64,000 bases of DNA from Cryoendolithus antarcticus (Eukaryota > Ascomycota > Dothideomycetes > Cladosporiales > Cladosporiaceae). Both the position numbers and the translations under genes were made by a program. The DNA is taken from NCBI GenBank assembly GCA_002077065.1, contig NAJO01000014.1, forward strand, positions 248,001 to 312,000, written 5' to 3'. Below are positions 62,884-64,000 of the stretch, piece by piece (within the stretch, counting starts at the first letter, position 1; every line of letters starts with the position of its first letter). The notes below the pieces were generated by a model that was not told the DNA's origin, did not search any database, and was given only the letters and a program-made list of their open reading frames with translations.

Positions 62884-64000
62884 ATGGACGACGAGGCGCT
62901 CTCAACCTTCATCTCCGTCACGGGCGGAACCCCCCACCAAGCCCAGACTTACCTCGAGTTCAGCAACGGCGATGTCCAGGACGCCATAGAGCTCTTCTTC
63001 AACACCCCCGACCTCGCCACCGCCGCTCCCGCTCCGCCTCCTACACAGCCTCACACCGCCGCTAGTAGTACGAATCCCATCACCATCGACAGCGACGATG
63101 ATGATATCATGTCCGATCCCGATGCGCCGCCGCCAGCAAATCACTCCACAGAAGACGATGAGGCGATGGCACGGCGGTTACAGCAGGAGATGTACGGCGC
63201 GGGTGGCGGAGGTGGCGGCGGTGGCGGGGCGTTAGGAGAGGAGGATGTCCGGGCGCCGATGGCGAGGACTACGGAGACGTTGGTGGGTCCTGACAGTACG
63301 CCGTGGAGGGGTGCAGGGGGAGATGCGGAGATAAATGCGCTGGCGCAGCAACAGATGCTGAATCTTGAGAGACGACGCCAGCGACAAGGCGCACCAGGGA
63401 TCTTCAACCAGCGCGAAACGCCTAGTATCTGGGCGAACGACAGCGGGGTTGATCCTGAGGCGCATCGGAGGGCGCTTGCAAGGGCTACGGGCGGAGCATC
63501 AGAGCAGAGCTCGAAGTCGAATCTGCTTGCTGATCTCTTCCGGCCGCCATTCGATCTAATCTCGCCACTGCCACTGAGCGCCGCGAGGGACGAGGGCAAG
63601 GAGACGGAGAAGTGGATCATGGTTAACGTGCAAGACCCTTCGATTTTCGACTGTCAAGTACTGAACCGAGATATCTGGAAAAACGAACAAATTCGCGATA
63701 CGATCAAAGAGCACTTCATCTTCCTGCAATACAACAAGGCCGATCCTCGAGGCCAAGAATACCTCAACTACTACTTCAGCGCCATGCGCGACCACGAAGA
63801 CGCATACCCACACATCGCCATTGTAGACCCTCGCACAGGAGAGCAGGTGAAGACATGGTCTGGCTCGCCCAGCCGGAAGGCGTCAGATTTCCTGATGGAT
63901 TTGCATGAGTTCCTGGACCGATACAGTTTGAAGATGGAGAAGAAGAACCCGGTGCAGGCTAAGAGGAAGGAGAAGAAGAAGGATGTGGGTGAGATGACGG
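62884..64000 (+). CDS. UBX/UAS-domain protein (Ubx5/UBXN7-like), 3' end outside window
   Basis: ATG at 62884 opens a frame that runs past the window end (372 codons visible). It starts with a UBA-like domain (ALSTFISVTGGTPHQAQTYLE, GDVQDAIELFF), which binds ubiquitin. An acidic stretch (IDSDDDDIMSD) and a short helix (EAMARRLQQEMYG) come next, then a poly-Gly tract. The UAS thioredoxin-like domain is clear: FRPPFDLI, KWIMVNVQDPSIFDCQVLNRDIW, FIFLQYNKADPRGQEYLNYY, YPHIAIVDPRTGEQVKTWSG and FLMDLHEFLDRY. Proteins of this order end in a UBX domain that recruits Cdc48/p97, expected beyond base 64000. The order UBA-UAS-UBX is that of UBXN7 and yeast Ubx5-like adaptors, which link Cdc48 to ubiquitinated substrates. 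Confidence 0.88.
   Translation, partial: MDDEALSTFISVTGGTPHQAQTYLEFSNGDVQDAIELFFNTPDLATAAPAPPPTQPHTAASSTNPITIDSDDDDIMSDPDAPPPANHSTEDDEAMARRLQQEMYGAGGGGGGGGGALGEEDVRAPMARTTETLVGPDSTPWRGAGGDAEINALAQQQMLNLERRRQRQGAPGIFNQRETPSIWANDSGVDPEAHRRALARATGGASEQSSKSNLLADLFRPPFDLISPLPLSAARDEGKETEKWIMVNVQDPSIFDCQVLNRDIWKNEQIRDTIKEHFIFLQYNKADPRGQEYLNYYFSAMRDHEDAYPHIAIVDPRTGEQVKTWSGSPSRKASDFLMDLHEFLDRYSLKMEKKNPVQAKRKEKKKDVGEMT

Overview
This is a 64 kb stretch of a filamentous ascomycete nuclear genome, probably a Dothideomycete. Genes are densely packed on both strands. Most carry zero to three short introns of about 50-85 bases with GTRNGT donors, CTRAC-type branch points and YAG acceptors. The gene set includes a velvet-domain regulator, a HET-domain incompatibility protein, GPI-anchored wall proteins and a DUF8004-type protein, which points to Pezizomycotina. 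There is no bacterial or organellar DNA, no intact transposon, no rRNA and no CRISPR.

Layout. 0-5 kb: the tail of an unknown gene, the divergent pair SmB (-) and ribosomal protein L11 (+), and a GPI-anchored protein (-). 5-16.5 kb, all minus: a HET-domain protein, MCM7, a PHD-finger/PIF1-type helicase, ATG5 and a J-domain protein. 16.5-23.7 kb: a gene-poor stretch around velB (+) and eIF2 gamma (-). 23.7-29.8 kb: a patch of poorly conserved genes (GPI-anchored protein, three unknown proteins, a small secreted six-cysteine protein, an alpha/beta hydrolase). 30-41.8 kb: AP-3 delta, EMC2, an unknown protein, a triple H-type lectin protein, an ERD1/EXS-family protein, a THOC5-like protein and a PAQR receptor. 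41.8-50.6 kb: a tRNA-like remnant, pyruvate carboxylase and MSH3. 50.6-57.3 kb: dienelactone hydrolase, a 5'-truncated ATP-grasp remnant, an alpha/beta hydrolase and a four-membrane-span protein. 57.3-64 kb: a 2.5 kb gene-poor region, a DUF8004-type protein and the start of a UBX/UAS-domain protein that runs off the window.

The genes do not form one pathway. Most are housekeeping genes (replication MCM7, repair MSH3, splicing SmB, translation RPL11 and eIF2 gamma, autophagy ATG5, trafficking AP-3, anaplerosis PYC) mixed with lineage-variable genes. Several head-to-head pairs share short promoters: SmB/RPL11, AP-3 delta/EMC2 and MSH3/dienelactone hydrolase.

The most unusual observations are: (1) one protein joining a SUMO-interaction-like motif, an ING-type PHD finger and a PIF1 helicase, with a one-base frameshift inside the helicase; (2) a velB reading frame interrupted by an in-frame TAG, with two more TAG stops separating open stretches downstream in the same frame; (3) an in-frame TGA where the first gene would be expected to encode Trp; (4) a 9-base coding micro-exon in SmB; (5) a tRNA-like remnant whose presumptive anticodon loop carries CTA. 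Gene models were spliced by eye from consensus sites and conserved protein motifs. No alignment or search was run.
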